DNA from: Bradysia coprophila
Lineage: Eukaryota; Arthropoda; Insecta; Diptera; Sciaridae
Reading direction: 5' to 3'
Assembly: GCF_014529535.1 (NCBI RefSeq)
Contig: NW_023503493.1
Location: 15,408,001 to 15,472,000 of the forward strand
DNA: 64,000 nucleotides
This document shows, piece by piece, positions 52,601 through 61,827 of the stretch. Made by a program: the position numbers and the translations under genes. The notes under the pieces are model-generated. The model had not been told where the DNA came from, made no database searches, and was given only the letters and a program-made list of their open reading frames with translations. The number at the start of each line of letters is the position of its first letter. Position 1 is the stretch's first letter.

Positions 52601-53692
52601 GCACTTTCTTTCACCGTTTCCGTTCGCCAAGATGCCATTGATATCTCCACTAGTGTTAGAAGTAATTGATGCACCTTTCTTAGCACTTCGTACTTTTTCT
52701 TCAGAAATCTTTCGCACATTGACCATCAACGAAACATCGTTCACCATATGACTCGTCGCAGCTGAATCCAAAAAAAATTTTACAATTCGACGCCGACGCT
52801 GCAAAGCACTGGAAACGCTAATTAACGCTTTCTGGTCTGCGATTGGTTTAGACCATTTCTCAAACATTCCAAATGCTATTCCAATCTCATCATAATCACT
52901 GTCATCGGAAAATTTGGAAGCCACATTTGCATTCTTCTCTGATTTTGATTTGTCCGGCGTTGACGGTGATTTCTTATCAAATTTCACTTTGCATTGCGAC
53001 CATTTATGACCAGGTTTCTGGCAGCGATAGCATTTGAACTTGAAATTGGATTCACTCGCACTCATCGCAACTGAAGGATTTGATTTGCTAGTAATTGAAC
53101 CTTCGCATTGTTTTCGTTTCGTGAATTCATCTAGCAGACGGCCCTTTACAAAACTGATGGTCAGTTTATCCGGATCCAACGTTTCCAACGCCGTGACCAA
53201 ATTGTTGTAAGACTTCGGCAACGATAACAATAGGTGACAAATAATGTCTAAGTCCTCCAACTTAGCCCCAATCGCTTTTAACTCACGTACCGTTTTGTCG
53301 AAGACTAGAAAATGCTCGTTCATTTCATCGCTTTCTTCGTACTTCAAAGTGATCAGCTTCTTTCGTAGATACAACTGTCCAGCTACACTTTTTCGCTCGT
53401 AGACTGCCTTCAGTGCATCATACATTTCCTTGGCTCGCTTTTTATCTTGAACATATTCCAAGTGTGTGTCCGCGATACATTGAACCAGAATTGCCTTGCA
53501 TTTCTTTTCTTCCTTCACACATTTGAGTTCGTCTTCGTCATCAATTGCTTGATGCATAAGCTCAGCCAAGTCATGCTCGATATAATCAGTCAGATTCTTT
53601 TCATCCAACAACACATTCACCCGAAACTTCCAGCTGTTCCAATTGGTCCCATCAAATTGGACGAATTTTCGGTATATGTTTTCTTCTGCCAT
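49673..53692 (-). CDS. Copia-type gag-pol polyprotein
   Basis: 1,339 residues, one frame, no stop or frameshift. Gag with a UBN2-type region spans residues 1-215 and the CX2CX4HX4C zinc knuckle is C221-C234 (CYRCQKPGHKWSQC). The aspartic protease site is in FFLDSAATSHM (D309). The integrase zinc domain is H442/H447/C477/C480 and the catalytic triad is D508, D588, E624. Reverse transcriptase has QMDVNSAFLNG near 941 and YVDD at 1025-1028. RNase H has YADADW at 1189, SSTEAEYIAL near 1229 and EDNQS near 1267. The order protease-integrase-RT-RNase H defines Ty1/copia. Gag and Pol are fused, so Gag excess would need splicing or protein processing, as in other copia elements. All catalytic residues are present. 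Confidence 0.97.
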   Translation of the reverse strand: MAEENIYRKFVQFDGTNWNSWKFRVNVLLDEKNLTDYIEHDLAELMHQAIDDEDELKCVKEEKKCKAILVQCIADTHLEYVQDKKRAKEMYDALKAVYERKSVAGQLYLRKKLITLKYEESDEMNEHFLVFDKTVRELKAIGAKLEDLDIICHLLLSLPKSYNNLVTALETLDPDKLTISFVKGRLLDEFTKRKQCEGSITSKSNPSVAMSASESNFKFKCYRCQKPGHKWSQCKVKFDKKSPSTPDKSKSEKNANVASKFSDDSDYDEIGIAFGMFEKWSKPIADQKALISVSSALQRRRRIVKFFLDSAATSHMVNDVSLMVNVRKISEEKVRSAKKGASITSNTSGDINGILANGNGERKCCLRDVLYMEDLCCNLISIGKMEKAGMEIHFKNGAAYILYKDKVVYVAQRSGDTYQIELIIEEEQFAGICAEDNKILWHNRMGHLNMPDLQKLVGKEMVTGIELKSKDNVLKFCEPCVLGKKSRHPFPARTDRRSNRPLELIHSDVCGPIVPVAWEGSKYFVTFIDDYTHFTVVYMLQRKSEVFSKFQQYTAMAETHFQSKIGEYCSGPNILVYVNTKIERMKGDNGGENSSNEFLDFCVGRGIQFNHTVPYNPELNSVAERMNRTLMEKARTMVLAGKVQKQFWNEAVLTATFLTNRSPTSALVGENALKTPAELWSGKKPDLKYLKIFGSIAYNHVPKECRTKLDSKAVKTVMMGYTTNGYRLFDPEKRKIVVGRNVTFDESGVTKKESCVDIYEENHRYEPRSEPATTTMTNEELGSGTSSHSESQDDSVPLRRSERNRRAPDWYTDDRFNANMALNAEQYVQNDPLSLQEAKGRSDWNLWKEAMDAEYNSLMKNETWTLCDLPSNREAIKSKWVFKIKRKFDGTIDKYKARLCAKGYSQKKGFDYNETYAPVAKLTTFRTLMAIACHENLYIHQMDVNSAFLNGFLDEEIYMVQPEGYEIGNKTCKLKRSIYGLKQSPRMWNLRLHNFLVKSGFQRTESDSCLYIRFMGRTKFFLLLYVDDLILISNSLQEIQWLKRKLSEEFEMTDLGEMETYLGIHMVRDTASGTMMFSQKQYLINTLNKFEMGDCKPVVTPMEVGLKLGKTGNVDNDLPYRELIGCLMYVSLSVRPDLAASANFFSRYQGNYNQEHFMYAKRILKYIKGTLNLQLVYKRNENAEPLTGYADADWANDPFDRKSISGYVFQVFGNVVSWSSRKQTTVSLSSTEAEYIALTECACEAIWLRKLLKEIRVECDEPTTLYEDNQSCIRIADTPKDNKRMKHVDTKYHFIRQTLLDGDTRIEYVPSEDQLADIMTKPLPPKQFVKLRERLGLSN

Positions 53693-53708
53693 TTTAATTT
53701 ACTCAACT

Positions 53709-53728
53709 CGTTCTCTGGGCCCACAACC
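53709..53728 (-). other. Primer-binding site (half initiator tRNA-Met)
   Basis: Immediately inside the 5' LTR the minus strand reads GGTTGTGGGCCCAGAG. TGGGCCCAG is the complement of the conserved CUGGGCCCA anticodon region of eukaryotic initiator tRNA-Met, so priming is probably by a tRNA cut in the anticodon loop. Confidence 0.75.
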
Positions 53729-53881
53729 TGAAGAATTATCCAGTCCAGTATCAGTGGAAATTCAGAGTAAAGCAAAAATAGCGACTGTTATATAAGAAAC
53801 GTATAATTCGAATGAAGTAAAATATTTAATACAAGATTGAATTGCCAACTAGATTCGTGTAGATCAAATTGATTTCCAACA
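53729..53881 (-). repeat. 5' LTR of the copia element
   Basis: 153 bp, the promoter-bearing LTR. It is identical to the 3' LTR and is followed on the right by the target duplication AATTC. A TATATAAG-like motif inside could serve as TATA box. Confidence 0.96.
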
Positions 53882-53886
53882 AATTC

Positions 53887-54068
53887 TTTAATAAAAGTTA
53901 AATGAAAACCCTTCGCAGTAACCACTTTTTCGTTTTCAAATTTGCCTCCAATGCGGCATCTCACGGCGACTCCTGTCTAATATAATGTAAATGGCAACTC
54001 GTACTAAAAACTACTCTATTTGACACCAAAAAATCTCTATTACCCTGCTAGGTGCTTTGCCGTAAGAC
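53887..54068. repeat. Right remnant of the foldback element split by copia
   Basis: Carries the reverse complement of the arm at 49249-49285, at about 54020-54066. The copia target site lies within this older element. Confidence 0.45.
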
Positions 54069-54211
54069 ACTTGTCTTAACATTTTTAGACCCGTACGAAG
54101 TACTGGGGTCTTATAGGTTTACGCATACGTTTGTAACACGTCGAATCGGACTCCCTGAGTAAGGGGAAACCTATTGTGGTTGTATAGAGATACCAAATCC
54201 GCGAAAAAAAA

Positions 54212-54287
54212 TGTCCGTCCGTCTGTCCGTCTGTCCGTCCGTCTGTCCGTCTGTCCGTCCGTCTGTCCGTCTGTCCGTCTGTCTGTG
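54212..54287. repeat. (GTCC/GTCTGTCC)n microsatellite
   Basis: Same simple-sequence family and same relative position in the element as the run at 36840-36930, but with a more irregular pattern. Confidence 0.95.
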
Positions 54288-54804
54288 GGTTCTCTAACTT
54301 GAGTAAAACGCATCCGATTTTAAAAATTCTTTTTTTCCTCGTTTGGTAATGTCAAAAGACAGGCTAAGTTCGAAGATGGGTGATTTCGGATCGACCTCTC
54401 CGGAACTGGGGCCCAATAAGTGCCTAAGTGTTTTTCGACGATATCTCCAGACATTTAAGCACTACACTTGTCAGTGATACGTCAAATAAAAGGTACTTAC
54501 AATACCGATCGACAAAAAAAAAGTTTATGGAAATCGGATGACCGACTCGTGAGTTAGACCCCTTGGTGTGAAACAGGCACAGGGCGGCAAGCAGTTTTTG
54601 CTTGTAGGTCGGCCACATTTGAACATATTTCGTCTGTTTTAGCTTTATTAGATAGGTATTGACCGTACCAATCAGGGAAAAAAAAGTTCATGAAATTATG
54701 TTCTCCGGAGCGTGAGCTAGGTTTCTTGAAGTGAGCTCTTATCTGGCTACTCGGAAGTACAGTGAACGTGGTGTATTTTGACAATATCTCGAGTAAATTT
54801 TGAC

Positions 54805-55349
54805 CGAGGGGTAACTCACTTCTAGATTAAATGGATTAAATGGATTAAATGGATTAAATGGTATTAAATGGATTAAATGGATTAAATGGATTTAATGGAT
54901 TAAATGGAATAAAAATTGGATTAAATGGATTAAATAGGAAAAAAGTTCATTTTACCAAATACTGTAAAAGTCTTAAAAATTGTTTATTTTGATCGAACCA
55001 CGTACTACAACTCATACTACAATGTTAAAAAGCGAAAAAATCCACTTTTATGAGTTTTTGGTGTAAAGTGGATTAAATGGATTAAATGGATTAAATGGAT
55101 TAAATAAATTTAATACCCTTTTTCACAAAAAATTTTTTCCTATACCTCACGAGTTCTTAAACGAGCTGGGGATCGGGCAAATCTATTTTTCGCAATTACT
55201 TTACAAATTTTTCAGATCGGTAGCCTAATTATTTCGGTAAAACTAAAAACTTTTTTTTGGATTAAATGGATTAAATGGATTTAATGGATTAAATGGATTA
55301 AATGGATTAAATGGATTAAATGGATTAAATGGAAGTGCGTCACCCCTCG
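54805..55349. mobile_element. 545-bp hAT-like non-autonomous element with minisatellite ends
   Basis: Left end CGAGGGGTAACTCACTTC (54805-54822) and right end GAAGTGCGTCACCCCTCG (55332-55349) are inverted repeats matching at 16 of 18 positions. ATTTTGAC occurs immediately outside both ends (54797-54804 and 55350-55357), an 8-bp target duplication as produced by hAT-superfamily transposases. Internally, arrays of the 9-mer GGATTAAAT (reading ATTTAATCC on the other strand) lie at about 54824-54936, 55069-55106 and 55259-55332, separated by unique AT-rich DNA. There is no coding capacity. Confidence 0.82.
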
Positions 55350-56460
55350 ATTTTGACCGAATTTCATGAATTTTTTTTTGTTTGAAAGGTATTAACGAAT
55401 GTAAAGCATCTGTACTATTTCCGGTCTCCTAAAAGTGATATATCTTGGGGAAAATGGTACTTAGAGAGTTTCTGTTAACATGGAAATAATTTGTTATGTG
55501 TGTGGGGTTTCAGTGATTCCATATATGGACATCTATATATACCTATATACAGCTATATTGAGCTATATACAGGCATATAGAGCTATATAATATCATATTT
55601 TTCTGTGAAATGTTTATTTATAGTGAAATATAGTTAAATATAGCGGTATATAGCTGTTTAAATAGGAATTTATGAAATTTGTCTTCGTACGGGGCTGTCT
55701 ATATTGCCTCCGGCAATTTATTTGTATATGATAACAAGGCAAAGAGTGGATAATGTAAGTGATTTTAAAGGCTTTTGACACGAATAGGTGTTTCGTACGG
55801 GTCGGCGTTAGCTATGTTTTTAGGCTTTAACAAGGCCCCTTGTTACAATTTGTTACAAGTTTGAATTTGATGAATAAGTGAATTTTGATGCTTCACTGAC
55901 CTTTATTTGACATATTTTTAGAATTGCAGATAAGTTATGTAAGAAAATCATTATTTCAGGCGCGTTGTAATCAAAAATGTACTACAGGGTGATGTGTTTT
56001 AATCACGAATTCATAGGATTGGCTCTAGGTTGAGTTTACTTCGTCAGAAAAACAGAAATACAATCAGACCAAACCTATTGCACTGAAAATGAGACGACAT
56101 GATTAAATAGGAGTTTATAAGGATACGACGAGTAATCGACATTACTTCAGGACATTTCTATTCGACATTTCTCTTCATTTGTAGGAAAGATCCATTTACG
56201 AAATGATAGTCTTATAGGAATGGGCTGGGTTGGAATTTCTTTTGTTTTTGCACCGAATGCGTATCACAAAGCGTTGAGTATGCGAAATAACCTATTTACT
56301 GATTCTTTAATAAAGACAGAAATCGGGAGTAGCCACATTATTCACCCAGTTTAATCGAGCCGGTTACATTTTAAAAGTAATTCAACTTACCATATCTCAA
56401 GATAGATCACTAAGGTCACGCAACAAAGTGAAACTATTAGCGCAATCAAAACTATCCACA
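55350..56460. other. Intergenic region upstream of the secreted-protein gene
   Basis: Starts with the end of repeat family A, including a run of degenerate GCTATATA-type repeats at about 55525-55660. From about 55815 to 56460 nothing is recognisable. Confidence 0.5.
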
Positions 56461-56466
56461 TATAAA
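56461..56466 (+). promoter_or_regulatory. TATA box of the secreted RHHIIP gene
   Basis: TATAAA, 66-71 bases upstream of the ATG at 56532, implying a transcription start near 56490 and a 5' UTR of about 40 bases. No upstream splice acceptor is needed, which fits a single-exon gene. Confidence 0.5.
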
Positions 56467-56531
56467 TGAGGCAACGATTCCACTTTGAACACAAACGTTG
56501 GTGATCATCAGACGTGCGAAGTGAAGTGAAA

Positions 56532-57386
56532 ATGTGTGCGAAAATTTTTGTGCTAAATTGCATCCTATTGGTGTCACTCGTTGCTTCAATTCGATGCACA
56601 AATGAAGAAGACCTCGCCTGCTTTAAGATTAGTGATACATCGAAGACAGACCCACGAGCATTTTTACCTTCAAGCAGAGGCACAGCACCGGGAAAACCAA
56701 ATCCGGACGAGTTAACGCGACACCATATTATTCCATACGAATTCCTGAGGACATTTTTCAATTTCGCTGCAACCGCCGATGTTGGTGCTACATTGAGAAC
56801 CGCTATTAATCAGGAAATCAGACATTTGGTGGATTCATACGTTGATAAGCCGAGTTTAATTTCCAGCGAAGTCAGGCAAAAGGTTCGTGCACCAACAGAG
56901 CATGAAACGGTGATAAGAGCGATGAAGCTATTTTATTCTTGGATGCCTGGCAATATTTTCTTCGGGCCGAAAACGAATCTAAGATCCGATGATCCAGGAT
57001 CAGCATTTGAGGTTGATTGCTATGAAATAATTGGCGATGATAATTACAAAAAGATTGGCAACCTTTACATCCAAATGGTTAATTTCGTCGACAGTGCGTC
57101 ACATCGAACCGCTGATGTGTTCCGGTCGATTGTAACCGATTTAATCACCCTATTTAATCGTCGAGATCCGTACCCATACAATAAAGCCCAATGGGAAGTA
57201 GATCCAACTCCAGGTAAAGGAAGCAAGTGTCGAATTCATCTAGCAGAACGACAAACCTTACCTAAGTCTTTGCCGAAAGTTCCCAAGCAGCCGAAGCAGC
57301 CAGCTGAAGCAGCAGGTGCAGATTGTTTTGCACCGAAGTTGGTTGATATTGTTACAGAACCTTTTGCTAAGAAATTTAAGAATTAA
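56532..57386 (+). CDS. Secreted single-exon protein with RHHIIP motif (possible HNH-type nuclease)
   Basis: 284 residues from the ATG at 56532; an in-frame GTG further upstream is not a plausible eukaryotic start. Residues 1-22 form a signal peptide (MCAKIFVLNCILLVSLVASI). The mature part has LTRHHIIPYEFLRTFFN at residues 61-77 and WMPGNIFFGP followed by RSDDPGSAFE at 137-160, then a long helical region and a Lys/Pro-rich tail (VPKQPKQPAEAA). A His-His-Ile-Ile-Pro block followed by Asn...Gly-Pro is the core pattern of several HNH/His-Me-finger nuclease toxin domains of bacteria; in those the first His acts in catalysis and later Asn/His residues hold the metal. The gene has no intron, its own TATA box, and AATAAA at 57419-57424. 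Nuclease activity and bacterial origin are inference. A digestive, salivary or immune effector role is possible. Confidence 0.6.
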   Translation: MCAKIFVLNCILLVSLVASIRCTNEEDLACFKISDTSKTDPRAFLPSSRGTAPGKPNPDELTRHHIIPYEFLRTFFNFAATADVGATLRTAINQEIRHLVDSYVDKPSLISSEVRQKVRAPTEHETVIRAMKLFYSWMPGNIFFGPKTNLRSDDPGSAFEVDCYEIIGDDNYKKIGNLYIQMVNFVDSASHRTADVFRSIVTDLITLFNRRDPYPYNKAQWEVDPTPGKGSKCRIHLAERQTLPKSLPKVPKQPKQPAEAAGADCFAPKLVDIVTEPFAKKFKN

Positions 57387-57418
57387 TGCATCAAACATCG
57401 AAAACCGCAATTTTGTTT

Positions 57419-57424
57419 AATAAA
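57419..57424 (+). terminator. Poly(A) signal of the secreted RHHIIP gene
   Basis: Canonical AATAAA 33 bases after the stop codon. Confidence 0.6.
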
Positions 57425-57834
57425 TCAATTTTGAAAAAGATTCTTCAGCAGATGGTAGTGTCAGACTACTGTTAGTATACGAATCGCACTAAATTCACGT
57501 ATCCGCGTATACTAATACCTACGTGGCTTATCTTAGCAATCTTCTACGATCTTAACTGGCTTATGAACAATTTATATATTGGGGTTTCTCCTGAATATCG
57601 ACTTTAGATTTACTAATTTTAGTAGTCAACTTATAGAGATTATACAGCCGTTGGCGATGACACGCTGAAAATTTCTAATTTTGAAAACGACGCACTGACC
57701 TTAGAAATTTCTTTAATGACCTGCGCGATGGTATGCAATTTTCAATATAAAACAAAGCAACGGAATATTTAGAGAAAAATCAATTTATTGCGCAATTCCA
57801 TTCACATAGTAAAGTAGATTGTAGACACAAGAAC

Positions 57835-60800
57835 TTACGACCGTTTAAATAAATACAAATATCCCAATTCTTTCGGTGGATTCTGTGAAATGGCCACCTT
57901 GCTATCATTGAATATTACCCATTTATCGTTCTTCAGAATGTGGCACACATAATGCCCGACCTGTGACGATGTACCCATATGCGAAATGAATGCCACCAAT
58001 TTGTATTCTATTACGAGAAAAGACAATTAATGATCGGTTAACTTGACTCGTTACTCTTCAGACTGTTCGATGACTTACTGCTATTTCCATCTCGATATTG
58101 TTGGCTTGTTCCGGTTGCAACACCAGCTTCTTCCGATATTTCCATTGCATCCATTTCCATTGCATGAGAGAATATCCAGTCAGCTGCACGTTCAATGTTG
58201 TTATTTGTTTCTTTCAGTGCTTTCGTTGCCTGTGCGGTAGTGAATCCCATAGCCATAATGAGTTCTAGACCATTTGGATCGGGAACAAAGGCTTGGGGCT
58301 TTGTGTCGGTCCCTAAAATTCAATTTGTTTTTCAGAAGAATGAAGTTGACTGACTGTCCATTGACTTGTAAACTCTCAAAGTCATCACAAGAGCCTCACC
58401 TGGTTGCACCAATGGATCACTGAAATCTGGATCAGTAATGTGTTCCATTACCCATTGAGTTGCTGACTCCAGTCCGGAATTCTTCGTGAAAAATAAGGCT
58501 TTTTGGCAAGCGTTTGGCGGAAAACCCATGTCCATCTAATTAAACAACGATTTGTCTCAATCAGTCGCTGCAGCATTAAGAATTCGACTGACTTACAAGT
58601 TTAGAGTAAACGTCCTGATCGAATGGCGGCAGTTCGGGAGCTTTTCCAGTCAGTTCTGGCAAAAGTTCTTCATTCGGTTGAAGACCAGCTCCTTTCAACG
58701 AAGTCAAGTCCAGTTCATCGGGAATCTCAACCGCAACGTCCAACTTTATCGACGTCCAGTCTTCGCGCAAAGTAAATTTCTTCAAATGAAGCAACAAATA
58801 ATCGGGCATGGTGGCTAAGCGGGCGGTTCTGAAAGCAAATTAAAAGATCAATTTCGGAAAATTGTAACGGTGGTAACGCATCTGTTACTTTTTTGCTGTA
58901 GTTTTATCATTGATTGCTGTACTGTAGAACTGTTCAACGATTTCTTCCTGAGCAAATGTTTGGAGGCATGCCATCAGTGGAATGCGCGGACGAACGAGAG
59001 CGTCTGGTTCCCTGAGGTTAAGGATAATAAATTTAGCGAAAACATTTCGCACCACGCACTGTGCGAACTTACAATTTTTGACCTTTACTCTCAGCTTCAG
59101 CCAGTCTTGCTTCATATTCTCGTACTTCAGTGATATTAGTAGCCAAATGCAACGGAATCGGTAATGGTAAACACCACTCTTCTCGCGCCGTGTACTTAAC
59201 TGGAATGTGACAGACATTTGCTTTTCAGAGTACGAACCGAGTAAATGGAAGATTCAACGAGAATTACCTTTACCACTCGAGCAACATTCAACTCTATCCT
59301 CTACACGAAACTTCAACGCGTCCGCGGGATTCGGTTGATTTCGACTATTCTTCTCGATAACATTCACCAAGTGGAGGAAGAATTCCTGAGCATCTTGTTG
59401 CTGCTTCGTAGAGAAATCGGGATGATTTTTGCCTATCAAATTTTTGAACATTGCCGGAGATATCCCAGTCGACTCGGTGTCCAATGAGTTTTCAGCGACC
59501 GAACTGTACTTTCCGCTCAACAGTCCAACAGCTAATTTGGCACTAGAGGATTGAGTATCGCCGTACATTGTACACAGATCAGAACCAAATACCGGAGAAT
59601 TGTAACTTACGCTTGTACGTTGAAATTATTGGCAGGATCAGCTGGATATGCCGCAAATATTTCTGGCGCTCGTTCAGCAAAACGATGAACGAAATCGGGA
59701 ATCGTAAATACCACCTGCATGACACTGTTCATGTAGCACGTATTGCCAAGATTTTGCATACCGGTAAAGCCGGGACCAGCTATCGGCTCCAATTTACTCG
59801 AACTCTCCGTTAAAATGCTCCATTCGCCGATGCGTTGATTCAGGTCCAATTCTAGTTCGACCATCGATTTTTCAGTCTTTTCCAATTGATTCGTTTTGAT
59901 ACCGAAATGAGCCAAATGTTTTATCAAATTCGGATCTTCGACCATGTCATCCTCAGCGTAACTGTACACATCACCTTTGCCATCTGTGGTGGAAATTTAT
60001 TTTTTAGAATTTCATTTGGGATTATAAACGAAATGCTTTGTACTTGCCTGGTGTTATTGTTCCCAATTTAACGGCTAGGGGAAATTTACACTCCGCATAA
60101 TGTTCAACCTAGACGCCAAAGAACAAACAAAACAATGATTCCAAGGACTAATTGACCTATCAACTTTACTGAAATATGTAATTGGTAAGTAACAACATAC
60201 CGCATGATCATTTCCACCACTCCCATCGAAGAATCTTCGTCCGCACAATATGGATCCATCAGTCAAATTCAACCACAAATTGTTAGTGAGATCGCATTTT
60301 TCACATTTCCATCCCGATGGCGGTATCTTCACGCCATTCTCCAATTGTAACAGACCCTCGGCAAATTTCGATACTAGTCTCGCTTCACCATCCCACGTAC
60401 CAGCCAACGATTCCTTTTCCATTTTCGAGATCACAGATTCTGACAGTAAAATTCCCTGAATCGCATTGGTCACCTGTCGATTCATAGATAATTTCAATGC
60501 GAACGGTTCGGGTGAATGCGAAATTTTAATAATTTACCTGCAGCGGCAAGTCATCGTTCGGATACGGTATAATGTCGTGGCCGGGAAATACGACAACATT
60601 ATAGTGATCTGTGTATTCGAATTTGCGTTTATTTGCTTCTGGATCGAATCCACCCTCGACACCGATGGCCAATCGAGTGATTTTCTTCTCGGGACCATCA
60701 GATGCCTGCTGTTCGTCTGATGGTATCTGAACCAATCAAAACATAAACGTATTGAGGCCAAATTCATGGAAAAATAATAATTTAGAGTGTACCTCCTTCT

Positions 60801-61208
60801 TCTCGCGTCTCAAATGCAAGAATACGGCATTTCCGGAAGCCTTATAATAGCCATCTACATATTCCTTACCATAGCCCAGAAATGTAGTCAGACTAACATA
60901 CAGACCGGTATCGGTTTCCTATAACAACAAAGCATTTTGCAATTGTAAACATAACCTCAATATCCGGCAAAATATTGCAAAATCATTGAATTTATGAACA
61001 ATGTAGCCAAATATACACCGAAGCATAGCAAAATTGTCAGCTCGGGGAGCGATAAAAAAGTACAACAAAAAAAATGGTTAAAGCATCGATAACAATGGAA
61101 TTACAAACTCACAGGCGTGTCGTACGAATAGACGCATTCGTCTTTGTACACATGAGACTGATTATCGGGAACACGGATTTGGCTTAAATGCTTGCGTAAA
61201 TTCTCCAT
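57835..61208 (-). CDS. Usp5: Ubiquitin-specific protease 5 (isopeptidase T)
   Basis: Cytosolic and nuclear deubiquitinase that disassembles unanchored polyubiquitin. Exons (complement): 61113-61208, 60793-60918, 60538-60726, 60201-60473, 60048-60108, 59611-59983, 59268-59542, 59073-59199, 58889-59011, 58597-58828, 58400-58535, 58055-58312, 57835-58007. They join in frame to 813 residues; human USP5 is about 835-858. Domains: N-terminal variant zinc-finger region, ZnF-UBP at about 190-255 ([33 protein letters not shown]) that reads the free ubiquitin C-terminus, the catalytic Cys box [13 protein letters not shown] (C331), two UBA domains (about 626-660 and 685-722), and the His box VGHYVCHI (H775) with D791. 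All catalytic residues are intact. Exon 5 ends at a GC donor. The donor of exon 12 is uncertain: two phase-compatible sites 11 bases apart. AATAAA lies about 45 bases past the stop. Confidence 0.95.
59984..60047 (-). other. Usp5: GC-AG intron in Usp5
   Basis: The donor reads CCAG|GCAAGT and the acceptor CCACAG. Phase and protein continuity ([13 protein letters not shown]) require this junction, and no GT donor in the neighbourhood keeps the frame. The strong surrounding consensus is typical of GC-AG introns, which the major spliceosome handles. Confidence 0.8.
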
Positions 61209-61614
61209 TGTTAAATTAGTTGAAGTAAGCCGACCGATAAATGAATTCAAAGTTATTTTTGTGGTGCAACGCCAAAGCAGCTACAACCAATTGCGAAAGG
61301 CGTACAGTTTGACAACCGCAATGACATTCGATTTTTTTCATACACAAAAAAGATTCGAAATATACTGAACGAATTCGACGAAAAATACTTGAACGAAACT
61401 TCAAAACGAAGACTGCCCGCCAGGCCCGCCACTTTGCATTAACGCACTTCAAGCAAAAGTAGTTAGTTGTATGATACACTGACCAGTTTCACATATTTAG
61501 AGTATCACCCATGCTTGAAGTGCGTTGATTAAGCTCATGAAAGCAAGAGCCTTGCATGAAAGATCAAGTTAAAAAGGTTGCACCTGATAATAACGTCGTC
61601 AGATGCAGAGACTT
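61209..61614. other. Usp5 5' flank
   Basis: Contains the presumed 5' UTR and promoter of Usp5. No TATA box or repeat is obvious. The 87-codon open frame on the minus strand (61216-61479) has no coding character. Confidence 0.45.
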
Positions 61615-61615
61615 A

Positions 61616-61827
61616 AGTATAGTTTCCACTTAAAAAGAGCACTCCGTTTAGCCTCCGTCTACATGACAGTTGTAAAATAGAACAAAGGAACTGTCACGCA
61701 AACGGAATGGAAATTGAATTTATTTCAATTTTTTACTCTGTTTACGTGACAGTTCCTTTGTTCTATTTTACAACTGTCATGTAAACGGAGGCTAAACGGA
61801 GTGCCCTTTTTAAGTGGAAACTATACT
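61616..61827. repeat. 212-bp MITE with ~83-bp inverted repeats and TTA duplication
   Basis: Ends AGTATAGTTTCCACTTAAAA and its inverse. The long arms include CACTCCGTTTAGCCTCCGT and GACAGTTGTAAAATAGAAC. TTA flanks both ends (61613-61615 and 61828-61830), a 3-bp TWA target duplication typical of PIF/Harbinger MITEs. Confidence 0.88.

Larger units (their letters stand above)
49513..53881 (-). mobile_element. Full-length Ty1/copia LTR retrotransposon
   Basis: 4,369 bp, transcribed on the minus strand. The two 153-bp LTRs (49513-49665 and 53729-53881) are identical by eye and bounded by TG...CA. The element is flanked by the 5-bp duplication AATTC (49508-49512 and 53882-53886). A primer-binding site directly inside the 5' LTR (about 53709-53728, GGTTGTGGGCCCAGAG on the minus strand) matches the anticodon region of initiator tRNA-Met, as in Drosophila copia, which primes from the cleaved 5' half of that tRNA. 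A short purine tract (GAGAGGTGG) precedes the 3' LTR. The single gag-pol frame is uninterrupted. These features indicate a very recent insertion that may still be mobile. Confidence 0.97.
54084..55815. repeat. Composite repeat element, family A copy 2
   Basis: The left end TTTTTAGACCCGTACGAAGT, followed by a CTTATAGG-TTACG block, matches the left end of the element at 36703. The inverted right-end motif CTTCGTACGGGGCT is at 55683-55696, with a second, weaker copy near 55795. A GTCTGTCC/GTCC microsatellite lies at 54212-54287, and a CTCGAGTAAATTT block like that of the 145-bp units near 54790. It has only single-copy equivalents of the tandem unit and is interrupted by a 545-bp hAT-like element. 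Confidence 0.65.

Noticed and set aside
59254..59568. USP5 exon starting at MYGDTQSS
   Set aside because: There is no acceptor before it. The CCTCTAG acceptor at 59543 joins in phase and gives the conserved [13 protein letters not shown], so the extra residues are intron.
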